From assembly GCF_011440305.1 (NCBI RefSeq), contig NZ_JAAOIW010000003.1, positions 671,509 to 735,508 on the forward strand: 64,000 bases of DNA. The letters run 5' to 3'. The stretch is from Paenibacillus agricola. Its GTDB lineage: Bacteria > Bacillota > Bacilli > Paenibacillales > NBRC-103111. Below are positions 17,915 to 25,635 of this stretch, piece by piece. Under the pieces are notes generated by a model. It had not been told where the DNA came from, did no database searches, and saw only the letters and a program-made list of their open reading frames with translations. The translations under genes were made by a program, and so were the position numbers. Numbering within the stretch: the first letter of the stretch is position 1; the number at the start of each line of letters is the position of its first letter.

Positions 17915-17946
17915 TAAATATCACCCAAATTCTGTAAAGTAAATTC

Positions 17947-17975
17947 ATATTAACACGTTAAATCCTTAAGAACAA
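17947..17975 (-). promoter_or_regulatory. Predicted sigma-A promoter of sda
   Basis: On the minus strand TTGTTC (17975-17970) and TAATAT (17952-17947) are separated by 17 bases, 33 bases before the sda ATG. Confidence 0.6.
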
Positions 17976-17983
17976 GTGTTCCG

Positions 17984-18082
17984 TTATCCACAAGCAACTG
18001 TGTATAAGCTGTGCGCAATTTGTTGATAAGTGTAACAAACTGGCTGATAACACGGTGGATAGTGTGGACAAGGTTATGCACA
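17984..18082. promoter_or_regulatory. DnaA-box cluster upstream of sda
   Basis: Five matches to TTATNCACA fall within 100 bases directly upstream of the sda -35: TTATCCACA (17984-17992, perfect), TTATACACA (18007-17999, minus, perfect), TTATCAACA (18029-18021, minus, one mismatch), TTGTCCACA (18071-18063, minus, one mismatch) and TTATGCACA (18074-18082, perfect). A further relaxed copy is near 18193-18201. The arrangement matches the known DnaA regulation of sda and one of the DnaA-box clusters of B. subtilis. Confidence 0.85.
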
Positions 18083-18214
18083 GGCTAACTTACCCACCAT
18101 TCACGCTAAAAATATTTTTAATTTTGTGAATATTTGCTTTGTTTTGCCTATAAAGCCTTGTTTAATATCTTTTAACCATTTTCGCGCAAGCTTAATCCAC
18201 AGTTGGGTCCGAAC

Positions 18215-18268
18215 CAAAAAACCTCCTGCATTTTGTATGGGCTACATACAAATGCAGGAGGTTTTTTA
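18215..18268. terminator. Strong bidirectional terminator after the IscA-type gene
   Basis: AAAAAACCTCCTGCAT and its complement ATGCAGGAGGTTTTTT pair, extended by TTTGTATG/CATACAAA. It ends the minus-strand Fe-S gene and isolates the sda control region. Confidence 0.92.
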
Positions 18269-18289
18269 AATGCTTATTTAAGCTTAGGG

Positions 18290-18661
18290 TTACACTTCTA
18301 CTTTATCATCACAAGGCTCTGGAGTTCCTTCATAATCAGCAGGCTTGAATGAAGATCCACAGCCACAAGAAGCTACGGCATTCGGATTATCAATAGTAAA
18401 GCCCCCGCCCATTCCTGTATCCTTGAAATCAATTTCTACACCGAATAAATATTTGGAGCTATCCCCATCCACTACTACCTTAAGTCCATGGATTTCAAAT
18501 ATTTTATCATCGGCATTTTCTTTATCATCAAAGCCCATACCATATGAGAACCCACTGCATCCGCCTGACTTAACACCAAGACGCAGGAATAGGTTTGGTG
18601 TTTCTTCGCTTGCGAGCATTTCTCTAATTTTATCAACAGCTGTTTCGCTAATGTTTACCAT
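18290..18661 (-). CDS. A-type iron-sulfur carrier protein (IscA/ErpA family, YutM-like)
   Basis: This 123-residue protein receives and delivers [4Fe-4S] or [2Fe-2S] clusters to apoproteins. The three family cysteines are present: Cys35 in GGCSGFSYGM and Cys99/Cys101 in SCGCGSSF. A short acidic C-terminal extension (EPCDDKVEV) follows the normal end and adds a fourth cysteine. AGGAGG lies 9 bases before the ATG. It is in the same block as the NifU-type gene and ferredoxin reductase, consistent with Fe-S traffic. YutM is the B. subtilis counterpart by neighbourhood. Confidence 0.9.
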   Translation of the reverse strand: MVNISETAVDKIREMLASEETPNLFLRLGVKSGGCSGFSYGMGFDDKENADDKIFEIHGLKVVVDGDSSKYLFGVEIDFKDTGMGGGFTIDNPNAVASCGCGSSFKPADYEGTPEPCDDKVEV

Positions 18662-18740
18662 TTGTTATAACCTCCTAAAGTTTTTCGAAGGGAAACTTAT
18701 TTAAAAGGGTTACATAAACCCCTCTCTTCTCAGTATACTC

Positions 18741-18947
18741 TTAATATGTATACTCCTCAAGACCCTTAAGCTTTAACTGCTTGTCCAATTGGTAAAATTG
18801 CAATAACAATATATCAAGCTGGCTGCTACACTGCTGCACTTCCGGATGCATGAAGCCATATTGATCGACGAGTTGAACCATATGTGATCTAACTATCTCT
18901 ATTTCTCTTGAATATTTCATAAGCTCATTCGAGTAGATGGATTTCAA
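18741..18947 (-). CDS. Spo0E-like aspartyl-phosphate phosphatase
   Basis: This small 68-residue helical protein belongs to the Spo0E family, which dephosphorylates Spo0A~P and delays sporulation. The family core is clear: REIEIVRSHMVQLVDQYG, HPEVQQCSSQLDILLLQF. The Spo0E signature SQxLDxLL is present as SSQLDILL. It starts with TTG at 18947, with GGTGGTGAT just upstream; a later ATG (18920) lacks a site. It lies in front of the IscA-type gene and is divergent from mqnE. With sda 0.8 kb away, two brakes on the same phosphorelay are clustered. Confidence 0.85.
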   Translation of the reverse strand: MKSIYSNELMKYSREIEIVRSHMVQLVDQYGFMHPEVQQCSSQLDILLLQFYQLDKQLKLKGLEEYTY

Positions 18948-19057
18948 TTGTCATCACCACCATATACATAGATTCGCATATTTACTTAATTCTGCCAAAA
19001 AACGCCTTTAGGTTACATCTTTCTACTTTCAATTCCATTATAAGGGTTATAAATCCA

Positions 19058-19103
19058 TTTTGTCGAACTCTGTATTGCCCCACCCAAGCAGTAAGTTTAT
19101 AAT
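19058..19103 (+). promoter_or_regulatory. mqnE promoter with a Spo0A-box-like site
   Basis: TTGCCC (19075-19080) and TATAAT (19098-19103) are 17 bases apart, a good sigma-A promoter for mqnE. Just upstream TTTTGTCGAA (19058-19067) contains the 0A-box core TGTCGAA. The core alone is expected several times by chance in a window of this size, so the regulatory reading is weak. Confidence 0.5.
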
Positions 19104-19149
19104 AGATAAGATTGCTTCACCATTTACACTAAAAAAAGGAGGTGGCTCC

Positions 19150-20253
19150 ATGAGTATTTTAATTAGTCGTTCTGAACAAAGGATGGCCGAAATCGCCGAT
19201 AAAGTCAGGAATGAGGTGCGGCTATCGGCAGATGATGGTTTATTTTTGTACCAATCCGATGATTTATTATCCATAGGCCAATTAGCAAATGAGGTCAATC
19301 TTCGTAAAAATGGAAAGAAAGTGTTTTTCATTGAAAATATGAGCTTATATTTTACCAATGTTTGTGAAGCTCATTGTGCTTTCTGTCATTTCCGCCGGGA
19401 TGAAGGCGAAGAAGGTGCTTACACCTTAACACCTGAACAGATGTTTGAATTTATCGATGAGCATTACCACCCTGGTATGCGCGAGTTCCATATTGCACAA
19501 GGCCATAATCCCCATCTTAAATTTGACTATTATCTCGAATCCATACGCTCATTGAAGCAGCGTTATCCCAACGTAACAATTAAGGCGCACACTGCGGCAG
19601 AAATTGAGTTTTATTCGCGGATCAGTGGGTTAAGCTATAAAGGGGTGCTTGAGGCTCTGATCGATGCAGGTCTTAGCACATTGACCGGTGGAGGTGCAGA
19701 AATCTTGTCCGAGCGCTACCGCAAAAAAATGGGCGTAGGCAAAGCAACTACCGATCAATGGCTGGAAATTCAACGCGTAGCCCATGGAATGGGTATGAAG
19801 ACGCACGCAACAATGCTTTATGGTTCCATTGAAACTCTAGAGGAACGCATTCAGCATATGATTTATTTGCGTGAGCTTCAGGACGATACAGACGGCTTTA
19901 TGGTATTTATTCCGAACTCCGTGCAGCCTGCCAGTGTAAATGCTGGAATCAAGCGCCGCGTAGCCGCTTTTGACGATTTGAAAACCATCGCGATCAGCCG
20001 TTTGATGCTGGACAATATTCAACACATCAAAGCTTATTTTATTAATTTGGGCACACAGCTTACACAAATCGCCCTTACCTTCGGAGCCTCCGATGTGCAC
20101 GGAACGATAGTTAAGGAACGGATCAGCCACGCGGCTGGAGCTTTGTCTCCTGAAGGCCTAACTCGTGATGAGCTTGTTTGGCTTATCCAAGGCGCTGGGC
20201 GAATTGCTGTAGAACGTGATACGTTTTACAAAGAAATTAAAGTTTTCGAATAA
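19150..20253 (+). CDS. mqnE: Aminofutalosine synthase MqnE (radical SAM)
   Basis: This radical SAM enzyme of the futalosine menaquinone pathway adds the SAM adenosyl group to 3-enolpyruvyl-benzoate to give aminofutalosine (367 residues). The [4Fe-4S] motif is CEAHCAFC with cysteines at 72, 76 and 79. The length and the AQGHNPHLKFDYY and TGGGAEILSERYRKK blocks fit MqnE/CofH-type proteins. AGGAGG lies 7 bases before the ATG at 19150; the frame extends upstream without support. The other mqn genes are not in the window. It implies that this organism makes menaquinone by the futalosine route rather than by Men enzymes. Confidence 0.88.
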   Translation: MSILISRSEQRMAEIADKVRNEVRLSADDGLFLYQSDDLLSIGQLANEVNLRKNGKKVFFIENMSLYFTNVCEAHCAFCHFRRDEGEEGAYTLTPEQMFEFIDEHYHPGMREFHIAQGHNPHLKFDYYLESIRSLKQRYPNVTIKAHTAAEIEFYSRISGLSYKGVLEALIDAGLSTLTGGGAEILSERYRKKMGVGKATTDQWLEIQRVAHGMGMKTHATMLYGSIETLEERIQHMIYLRELQDDTDGFMVFIPNSVQPASVNAGIKRRVAAFDDLKTIAISRLMLDNIQHIKAYFINLGTQLTQIALTFGASDVHGTIVKERISHAAGALSPEGLTRDELVWLIQGAGRIAVERDTFYKEIKVFE

Positions 20254-20346
20254 TCAACACTTAAATAAAGATCAACACTTAGAATGCCTCATAACGGTTT
20301 CTAAGGTTTGTATTTCGGATAGTTGGAGAGAAGGGGTTTGTGCATC

Positions 20347-21408
20347 ATGAAAAAAATCGTCATTTTGGGCGGAGGCTATGGCGGTCTCACTGTAGCCAAT
20401 GAGCTGCTCGAAAAAGATTTGCCTGCCGACACTGTCTTGGTACTCATCGACCGGATGCCCTACCAAGGATTAAAAACTGAATATTATGCTTTGGCTTCTG
20501 GGACGCTCGCCGATAAAGAAATTCGCGTTCAATATCCTGTAGACCCACGCTTAATTCTTAAATATGGCGAGGTTACCGCTGTTGACCCCGTTCAAAAGCT
20601 GATTTTGTTTGAAAATGATAAGCCCATGGCTTATGATACGCTAATTCTGGGTCTTGGCTGCGTGGACAAGTACCATGAGATTCCTGGCGCTCAGCAATAT
20701 TCCAACAGCATCCAAACGCTTTCGGGCACACGTAAAACGTATCAGGCGGTCAATGATACGTTGCCCTATGGGCAAGTCACCATTGTTGGCGGAGGCTTAA
20801 GTGGTGTCGAGATGGCAGCAGAGCTTCGTGAAAGCCGGGCAGACCTCAACATCCGCATCCTGGATCGCGGACCCAGCATCTTGTCTGCTTTTCCTGAGAA
20901 GCTGCAGGGATTCGTCCGTGAATGGATGCAGGAGCACCAGATCGAAATGATGCCCCATGTTTCACTTTCCCGGCTTGAAGGCGGTATCCTGTATAACCAG
21001 CAGGATGTGATCCATACCGATGTAACCATCTGGACGGCCGGCATTCAGCCAAGCCCTATCGTGCAGCAATTACAGCTTCCCAAAGACAACCAAGGACGGC
21101 TCATTATTAATGAGTACCACCATATTCATGATTACCCGGATATTTATGTGGTTGGCGACTGTGCGTCGCTGCCTTTCTCGCCAAGCGCGCAGGCAGCCGA
21201 AGCACAAGGCGAGCAGATTGCACAAGTCATTCGTGCAGGCTGGAAGCAGCAAACCCCTCGGCTTGGACAAATCAAGCTAAAAGGGGTTTTGGGTTCGCTT
21301 GGCAAAAAATCCGGCTTTGGCGTCATGGGCAAACGTTCAATTACCGGTCTGGTGCCCCGCGCTTTAAAAAGTGGTGTGTTATGGTTATCTAAGCACCATT
21401 TCGGTTAA
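20347..21408 (+). CDS. NDH-2-like FAD/NAD(P) oxidoreductase (YutJ type)
   Basis: This is a second NADH-dehydrogenase-like flavoprotein (353 residues). FAD motif GGGYGGLTVAN is near residue 8, the nucleotide motif VGGGLSGVEMAAE near 147, and the FAD contact IYVVGDCASLPF near 268. It is shorter than Ndh and lacks its AQISIQQ quinone signature (it has AQAAEAQG). The ATG at 20347 has GAGAAGGGG upstream. Next to yuzB and the NifU-type gene it matches the position of B. subtilis yutJ, whose substrate is not established. It may be a quinone reductase or a soluble diaphorase. Confidence 0.82.
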   Translation: MKKIVILGGGYGGLTVANELLEKDLPADTVLVLIDRMPYQGLKTEYYALASGTLADKEIRVQYPVDPRLILKYGEVTAVDPVQKLILFENDKPMAYDTLILGLGCVDKYHEIPGAQQYSNSIQTLSGTRKTYQAVNDTLPYGQVTIVGGGLSGVEMAAELRESRADLNIRILDRGPSILSAFPEKLQGFVREWMQEHQIEMMPHVSLSRLEGGILYNQQDVIHTDVTIWTAGIQPSPIVQQLQLPKDNQGRLIINEYHHIHDYPDIYVVGDCASLPFSPSAQAAEAQGEQIAQVIRAGWKQQTPRLGQIKLKGVLGSLGKKSGFGVMGKRSITGLVPRALKSGVLWLSKHHFG

Positions 21409-21435
21409 GTTTATCCGCTTGTGTCCCAGCTAGGG

Positions 21436-21690
21436 CTACTCACCCAAAAGATCGAGCATAGCTTGGGCTTGCTTTATTTTGGATTGGATTCGCTCATACA
21501 GCTCATCTGGGGATGCAGCGGCTACAATTTCGCCATTGACTAAGGCATAAGGAAACGTATAGCATTCCCCACAGTTACCCAGACAGCCGTATTCGATCAC
21601 ATCTAGCTCGATATCTGCTTCGAGGCGTTTCATTACCAATTCCGTGCCGCTATGCAGATTACTTGAGCAAAATTCGATGATTGCACTCAT
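21436..21690 (-). CDS. yuzB: YuzB-family protein (DUF1450)
   Basis: This is an 84-residue protein with a CLGNCGEC cluster at about 36-43 and an extra cysteine near the start (FCSSN), an arrangement that could hold a metal or Fe-S centre but has no proven role. The family was recognised by EYGCLGNCGECYTFPYAL. AGGTG lies upstream of the ATG. It is convergent with the yutJ-like gene and divergent from the NifU-type gene, the same order as yutJ-yuzB-yutI in B. subtilis, so a role in the same Fe-S or redox function is plausible. Confidence 0.85.
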   Translation of the reverse strand: MSAIIEFCSSNLHSGTELVMKRLEADIELDVIEYGCLGNCGECYTFPYALVNGEIVAAASPDELYERIQSKIKQAQAMLDLLGE

Positions 21691-21773
21691 GTTTACTTCG
21701 CACCTGCCTTGTTAGCCATTTTAATTTCATGGCAATTGTATTATAATAAGAGTTAGAAAGGAGTTGACGTCAA

Positions 21774-22019
21774 ATGACAGAACAAACACAAAGCACCATG
21801 TACGATGAAGTACTGGAGGTTTTAGATAAGTTGCGTCCGTTTTTACAACGCGATGGCGGCGACGTAGAGCTAGTTGATGTTGAAGATGGCATCATTAAGC
21901 TAAAACTGGTTGGTGCCTGCGGGAGTTGCCCAAGCTCAACCATCACCCTTAAGGCAGGTATTGAACGTGCTCTACTTGAAGAAGTAGAAGGCGTAGTAGA
22001 GGTCGTACAAGTATTCTAA
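21774..22019 (+). CDS. NifU C-terminal-type Fe-S scaffold protein (YutI-like)
   Basis: This 81-residue protein is the NifU C-terminal (Nfu) domain alone, a carrier that binds a cluster between two monomers. The motif CGSC (Cys49 and Cys52) lies in [16 protein letters not shown], and [16 protein letters not shown] is the family's N-terminal signature. AAAGGAG lies 10 bases before the ATG. It is probably monocistronic; a long terminator follows. Confidence 0.92.
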   Translation: MTEQTQSTMYDEVLEVLDKLRPFLQRDGGDVELVDVEDGIIKLKLVGACGSCPSSTITLKAGIERALLEEVEGVVEVVQVF

Positions 22020-22036
22020 TACCAAATCCTACATTC

Positions 22037-22106
22037 AAGATCTTGTGTGTACAAGGAGAAATAGCCTAATTGGCTTGCTTCTTTGTATCCAAGGTCTTTT
22101 TTTCTA
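22037..22106 (+). terminator. Long terminator after the NifU-type gene
   Basis: AAGATCTTG pairs with CAAGGTCT at the base, ACAAGGAG with CTTCTTTGT in the middle and AGCC with GGCT at the tip, followed by TTTTTTT. Confidence 0.8.
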
Positions 22107-22114
22107 TCCAGTAT

Positions 22115-22894
22115 TTATTCCATATGAACGTTGGCGCGGATTGGATCCAGACCTCCCGATATTTCCATGATGTTGCCTGTTATGAAGTCCGAGCTCGGCT
22201 CGCACAAAAAGGCGATCACTCTCGTAATGTCCTCTCCTGCTCCAGGCCGGCCGCGTGGTGATTCAGGATCCTTCACATGCTCCACTTCGGCAATCCGCTT
22301 TTCTTTGTTGGCACCCCGAATGTCACCCGGACAAATCATATTAACGGTGATTCCGAAGGGTGCTTCCTCTACTGACAGCGTTTTGGTGAACGAAACCAAC
22401 CCAACCTTGGCTGCTGCATAAACAGCCCTGTGCGGCCATCCTCGTGCCTCTGAGGCATGACCGAATCCGAAATGGATGATTCTGCCCCATTGCTTGGTAC
22501 GCATCATGGGAAGCACCATATGGTCTAAATGCATAACACCAAGCAAATTTCCATTCATGATGTAATCGATATCCGCTTGCTCGTATTCGCCAAAAAACTT
22601 GCGCTCACGGACAAAGGGGCCCGCATTATTAATTAAAATATCAATGCTTCCCAATTGCTCGACCGTACTTTGGACAAGTCGCTGCATATCCTCTCGGCGG
22701 GAGACGTCCCCCTGTAGTGCCAAACAGCGAACTCCCTTGGCTTGAATACGTTCGCATAATTCCTTAGCTTCATCAGCGCTATGCACATAATTAATAACAA
22801 TATCACAACCGATATCTGCGAGCAGGAGTGCGGTCATTTTGCCTAGCCCTTTGGCGCTTCCTGTAATGAGTGCGACTTTCCGTTGTTCGCTCAT
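22115..22894 (-). CDS. Short-chain dehydrogenase/reductase with altered catalytic serine
   Basis: This classical-length SDR (259 residues) has the NAD(P) motif TGSAKGLG at 11-18, NNAG at 89-92, Asn114 and the catalytic YAAAK (Tyr159, Lys163). The usual catalytic serine lies 13 residues before the tyrosine; here that position is His146, with the nearest serine at 148 in GFGHASEARGW. The ATG at 22894 has GAGG 9 bases upstream. The substrate is unknown. It may be an active variant using Ser148 or His146, or an SDR with reduced activity. The neighbours give no pathway. Confidence 0.85.
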   Translation of the reverse strand: MSEQRKVALITGSAKGLGKMTALLLADIGCDIVINYVHSADEAKELCERIQAKGVRCLALQGDVSRREDMQRLVQSTVEQLGSIDILINNAGPFVRERKFFGEYEQADIDYIMNGNLLGVMHLDHMVLPMMRTKQWGRIIHFGFGHASEARGWPHRAVYAAAKVGLVSFTKTLSVEEAPFGITVNMICPGDIRGANKEKRIAEVEHVKDPESPRGRPGAGEDITRVIAFLCEPSSDFITGNIMEISGGLDPIRANVHME

Positions 22895-23031
22895 CCCGAA
22901 TTTCCTCTCCTTGTTGCACATGCTATAGTTAAGTATAGAGGAAGCACACTGCCGATTCAACAACAACTACAACCCTAATCGATAAATCCTTGTAGAACGG
23001 GCTTGGGTAGGTTCAAGTAAATTTTCATGCA

Positions 23032-23757
23032 TTAAGGGTGGTATCTTCCTGTGGACTCGGACAGCTTCCCGATATAATCAAAAGCTGTGTGTACAGCGGC
23101 AAACACCATATCACAGCCTGCTTCCAAGTCTTTAAGATGCCCGCTTACATTTTCCGTTTTCATACGTTCATTGTGTAGTTGCTCCACCTCAGCCACCTGC
23201 AATAAATCATCCAGCAGATCAGCATTTATCGTATGGATTTCCAAATTGCGCTCATTTCTGAGCCGCTCTACTGGATTCTTATAGTTCATTTTCAAATCGT
23301 AAAGCTTGCGCTCCAGCTCAGAGTACAAATGATGCTGATGCATATTACGAAGCACGGTAAAGTACGAAAACCGCGACTTGACCTCTTCGGTTTTCAGCCG
23401 AAACCGCTCGTTCATGAAATGACCGAGCTTATCCAATATGGCGAATACACGAATGATCGCATTTCTATAAAAATACAGATGGCGGTTATAATTAGCCAGC
23501 TCTTCTGCGTCCATATCATCAATAAACGTTTTATTGATATGCTCGCTATAACGGCTCGCCGCGTATTGGCTCTGCTCCAATTCATCCAAGGCTCTCAGAA
23601 ATCCATTGCCCCAAATGATGTATCGCTTGTCCTGGGAGCTGCGCTTGGCAAACGGAACCGAATTCAACAATGCCAAATATTGATGAATGGAATGGTTCGT
23701 CTCATCCAAGGCTCCCCTAGCTTCACGGCTTGGTTCACCGAACATTGCTCTTAGCAT
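23032..23757 (-). CDS. Cthe_2314-type HEPN-domain protein
   Basis: This is an all-helical protein of 241 residues that I place in the Cthe_2314-type HEPN group seen in Paenibacillus and Clostridium. The HEPN ribonuclease motif R-N-x3-H appears as RNLEIH (Arg170, His175) in the fourth helix region. No antitoxin nucleotidyltransferase or obvious partner is adjacent, and it has no membrane segment. The ATG at 23757 (MLRAMFGEPS) has GGGGTGGG upstream; a TTG-started longer frame is not supported. Many HEPN proteins are toxins or RNA-processing enzymes; the role here is open. Confidence 0.65.
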   Translation of the reverse strand: MLRAMFGEPSREARGALDETNHSIHQYLALLNSVPFAKRSSQDKRYIIWGNGFLRALDELEQSQYAASRYSEHINKTFIDDMDAEELANYNRHLYFYRNAIIRVFAILDKLGHFMNERFRLKTEEVKSRFSYFTVLRNMHQHHLYSELERKLYDLKMNYKNPVERLRNERNLEIHTINADLLDDLLQVAEVEQLHNERMKTENVSGHLKDLEAGCDMVFAAVHTAFDYIGKLSESTGRYHP

Positions 23758-23867
23758 GTAGCTCGCCCACCCCTTCTGCTGGATTCTATAATCGAAAAAA
23801 AGCCACCTACTGTTATCATGCCCAAAAATAGCCGCCGATCTTTTCGCAATCAACAAAGCGAAGCGCT

Positions 23868-23900
23868 TTCAAAAACCAAGCAATGCTATTAAAGCATTGC
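23868..23900 (-). terminator. Probable terminator after ctaA
   Basis: On the minus strand GCAATGC pairs with GCATTGC around TTTAATA, followed by TTGGTTTTTG. The T-run is interrupted, so the call is moderate. Confidence 0.55.
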
Positions 23901-24004
23901 ATATTTTTAAGTAATTGGGCTATCTACCAGCCTGCTGCGTTGGTCGCACAGTAGTAGCCTATTACACATATTGCTATTTGCATGCAACAACAAGCTACGC
24001 ATAC

Positions 24005-24937
24005 CTAACGAGCTCCGTAAGCCTGTCTATCGCCCTTCTTGGCTTGGAAGGCAAGTACACTTAGATAACACAATATACCAAACAAACACGATACCAGCAC
24101 CGCGTGAAGCAGGCTCGCTACAAGATACGAGTCGTATCCCATCGATAAAGTCACGAAAGCACCGCTAAATATTTGCGTAATAACGAGAATCAGCGCCCAT
24201 TTGGCGGCTTGGTACATATTTTCCTCTGCGCGCATCTGGGAACGAATAGCCATGAACAGCCAAGCAAGCAAAACAAACAATAGTGCGGCACCAAGACGGT
24301 GCGCGAATACGACTCTTGTTGGACCGACCAATTCAGGAATGAAGCTTCCGTTACACAAGGGCCAACCTATACAGCCTCCTGAGGATTCCGTATGCCGGAC
24401 AAATGCGCCCAAATATACGACGGCATAGCTGTAAAGGGTAATTAAGAAAACTCCCCATCTTACTCCAGCAGTTAGTGATAGTGTCGCGCCTGACAGACCG
24501 CTACCAAAACGGGTATAAACCAAGGAAAGCAGCAAGGTAAAAGCAAAAGCCATTAAAGAGAAGCCAAAATGCAGAGCCAAAACAGAGGACGATTGCGGCC
24601 AAATTACAGCCAAAGCACCCAACAAAGCTTGCAGCACTGTAAAAAACATCGCACCGGATACGAACACCTTTGCATCTTTTCTATTGCTATACATCCATAC
24701 TAGGATAAACGCAATTAATAAAATGATGCCGACTACCCCCACCACGAAGCGATGGCTATATTCGATAATGGAATCAATGGTATACGCTGGCACAAATTTA
24801 CCATTGCATAGCGGCCAATCATCACCGCAGCCGCGACCGGATTCCGTTTTAGTCACAAGTGCTCCCATTACGAGAATAAGGAACATGCCGTACATACTGG
24901 CAAAGGAAAAGCCTTTGAGCCACTTTTGCAAATTCAT
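24005..24937 (-). CDS. ctaA: Heme A synthase CtaA
   Basis: This integral membrane enzyme (310 residues, eight predicted helices) oxidises the C8 methyl of heme O to give heme A for cytochrome aa3 oxidase. It is recognised by the duplicated half with two DWPLCNG/GWPLCNG motifs, the histidines in YSHRFVVG, LHFGFS, AHRLGA and LLHAVL, and paired cysteines in GCGDDWPLC and GCIGWPLC. The ATG has GGGTGAT upstream. ctaB, its substrate-forming partner, is 26 kb away in this window and not divergent from it, unlike in B. subtilis. Confidence 0.94.
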   Translation of the reverse strand: MNLQKWLKGFSFASMYGMFLILVMGALVTKTESGRGCGDDWPLCNGKFVPAYTIDSIIEYSHRFVVGVVGIILLIAFILVWMYSNRKDAKVFVSGAMFFTVLQALLGALAVIWPQSSSVLALHFGFSLMAFAFTLLLSLVYTRFGSGLSGATLSLTAGVRWGVFLITLYSYAVVYLGAFVRHTESSGGCIGWPLCNGSFIPELVGPTRVVFAHRLGAALLFVLLAWLFMAIRSQMRAEENMYQAAKWALILVITQIFSGAFVTLSMGYDSYLVASLLHAVLVSCLFGILCYLSVLAFQAKKGDRQAYGAR

Positions 24938-25076
24938 AAGCTGGTATCACCCACTTTTCTTAAAGCTTCGACACGGTTCTGCAAGCCGAAACGTTCATGT
25001 TTCATTATAGCGATAAAAGCAGAGCAATTCCATGTGGAAATGTTACAAAGCGTTGAAAGTGAGCATAAAGCTTATT

Positions 25077-25127
25077 AAAAAAACTGACGGCTACCAGGGG
25101 ACGTTCTCATTCCCTGGTAACCATCAG
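25077..25127 (-). terminator. Terminator after the thioredoxin-like gene
   Basis: On the minus strand GATGGTTACCAGGG pairs with CCCTGGTAGCCGTC, followed by AGTTTTTTT. Confidence 0.88.
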
Positions 25128-25205
25128 CTCATGCGTTGCTTACTCGCCTTCCGTTACTTAACCAACCTGATCCTCGGGTCCTGTTAGCCTCTAAGCCAAG
25201 TCCTC

Positions 25206-25559
25206 TTATGCCTGCGGTTTCTTAAGTGCATCCGCTACTTGTACAGCGCGATCCAGAAACTGCTCGATTTCTTCTTTTGTTTTGCGCAGCTTGCTGACGA
25301 AGCGAACCAGCTCTTGGCCATCGCGGAATGCAATAAAGCTCGGGATGCCAAGAATATTAAGCTTCTCGCACAGATCTGGAACCTCATCTCGATCCAATTC
25401 GATAAAGTTCAAACGGTCTCCATAAGCTTCTACGATTGAAGGCATGAAGGGCTCGATATAATGGCAATCCTTGCACCAGGATGCTTTGAATACAGCAATT
25501 GTCGGTTTGTCGCCGGCAACGATTTGATCGAAAACAGATTCAGAATTCACTTTTTCCAT
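25206..25559 (-). CDS. Thioredoxin-like protein with WCKDC site
   Basis: This soluble thioredoxin-fold protein of 117 residues has active site WCKDC in KASWCKDCHYIEPF (near 28-32) and the cis-proline segment GIPSFIAFRDG. There is no signal peptide. The ATG at 25559 has GAGGTG 6 bases upstream. The CxxC dipeptide KD differs from the GP of housekeeping thioredoxin, so it probably has a narrower partner range. It lies between ctaA and a lipoprotein gene, with its own terminator. Confidence 0.88.
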   Translation of the reverse strand: MEKVNSESVFDQIVAGDKPTIAVFKASWCKDCHYIEPFMPSIVEAYGDRLNFIELDRDEVPDLCEKLNILGIPSFIAFRDGQELVRFVSKLRKTKEEIEQFLDRAVQVADALKKPQA

Positions 25560-25635
25560 AAAGAGCACCTCTTTCTACATACATTACTTATATATAGCAT
25601 GCTCGATTTTTGAAGTCAATACTCGAAAGCCAGGC

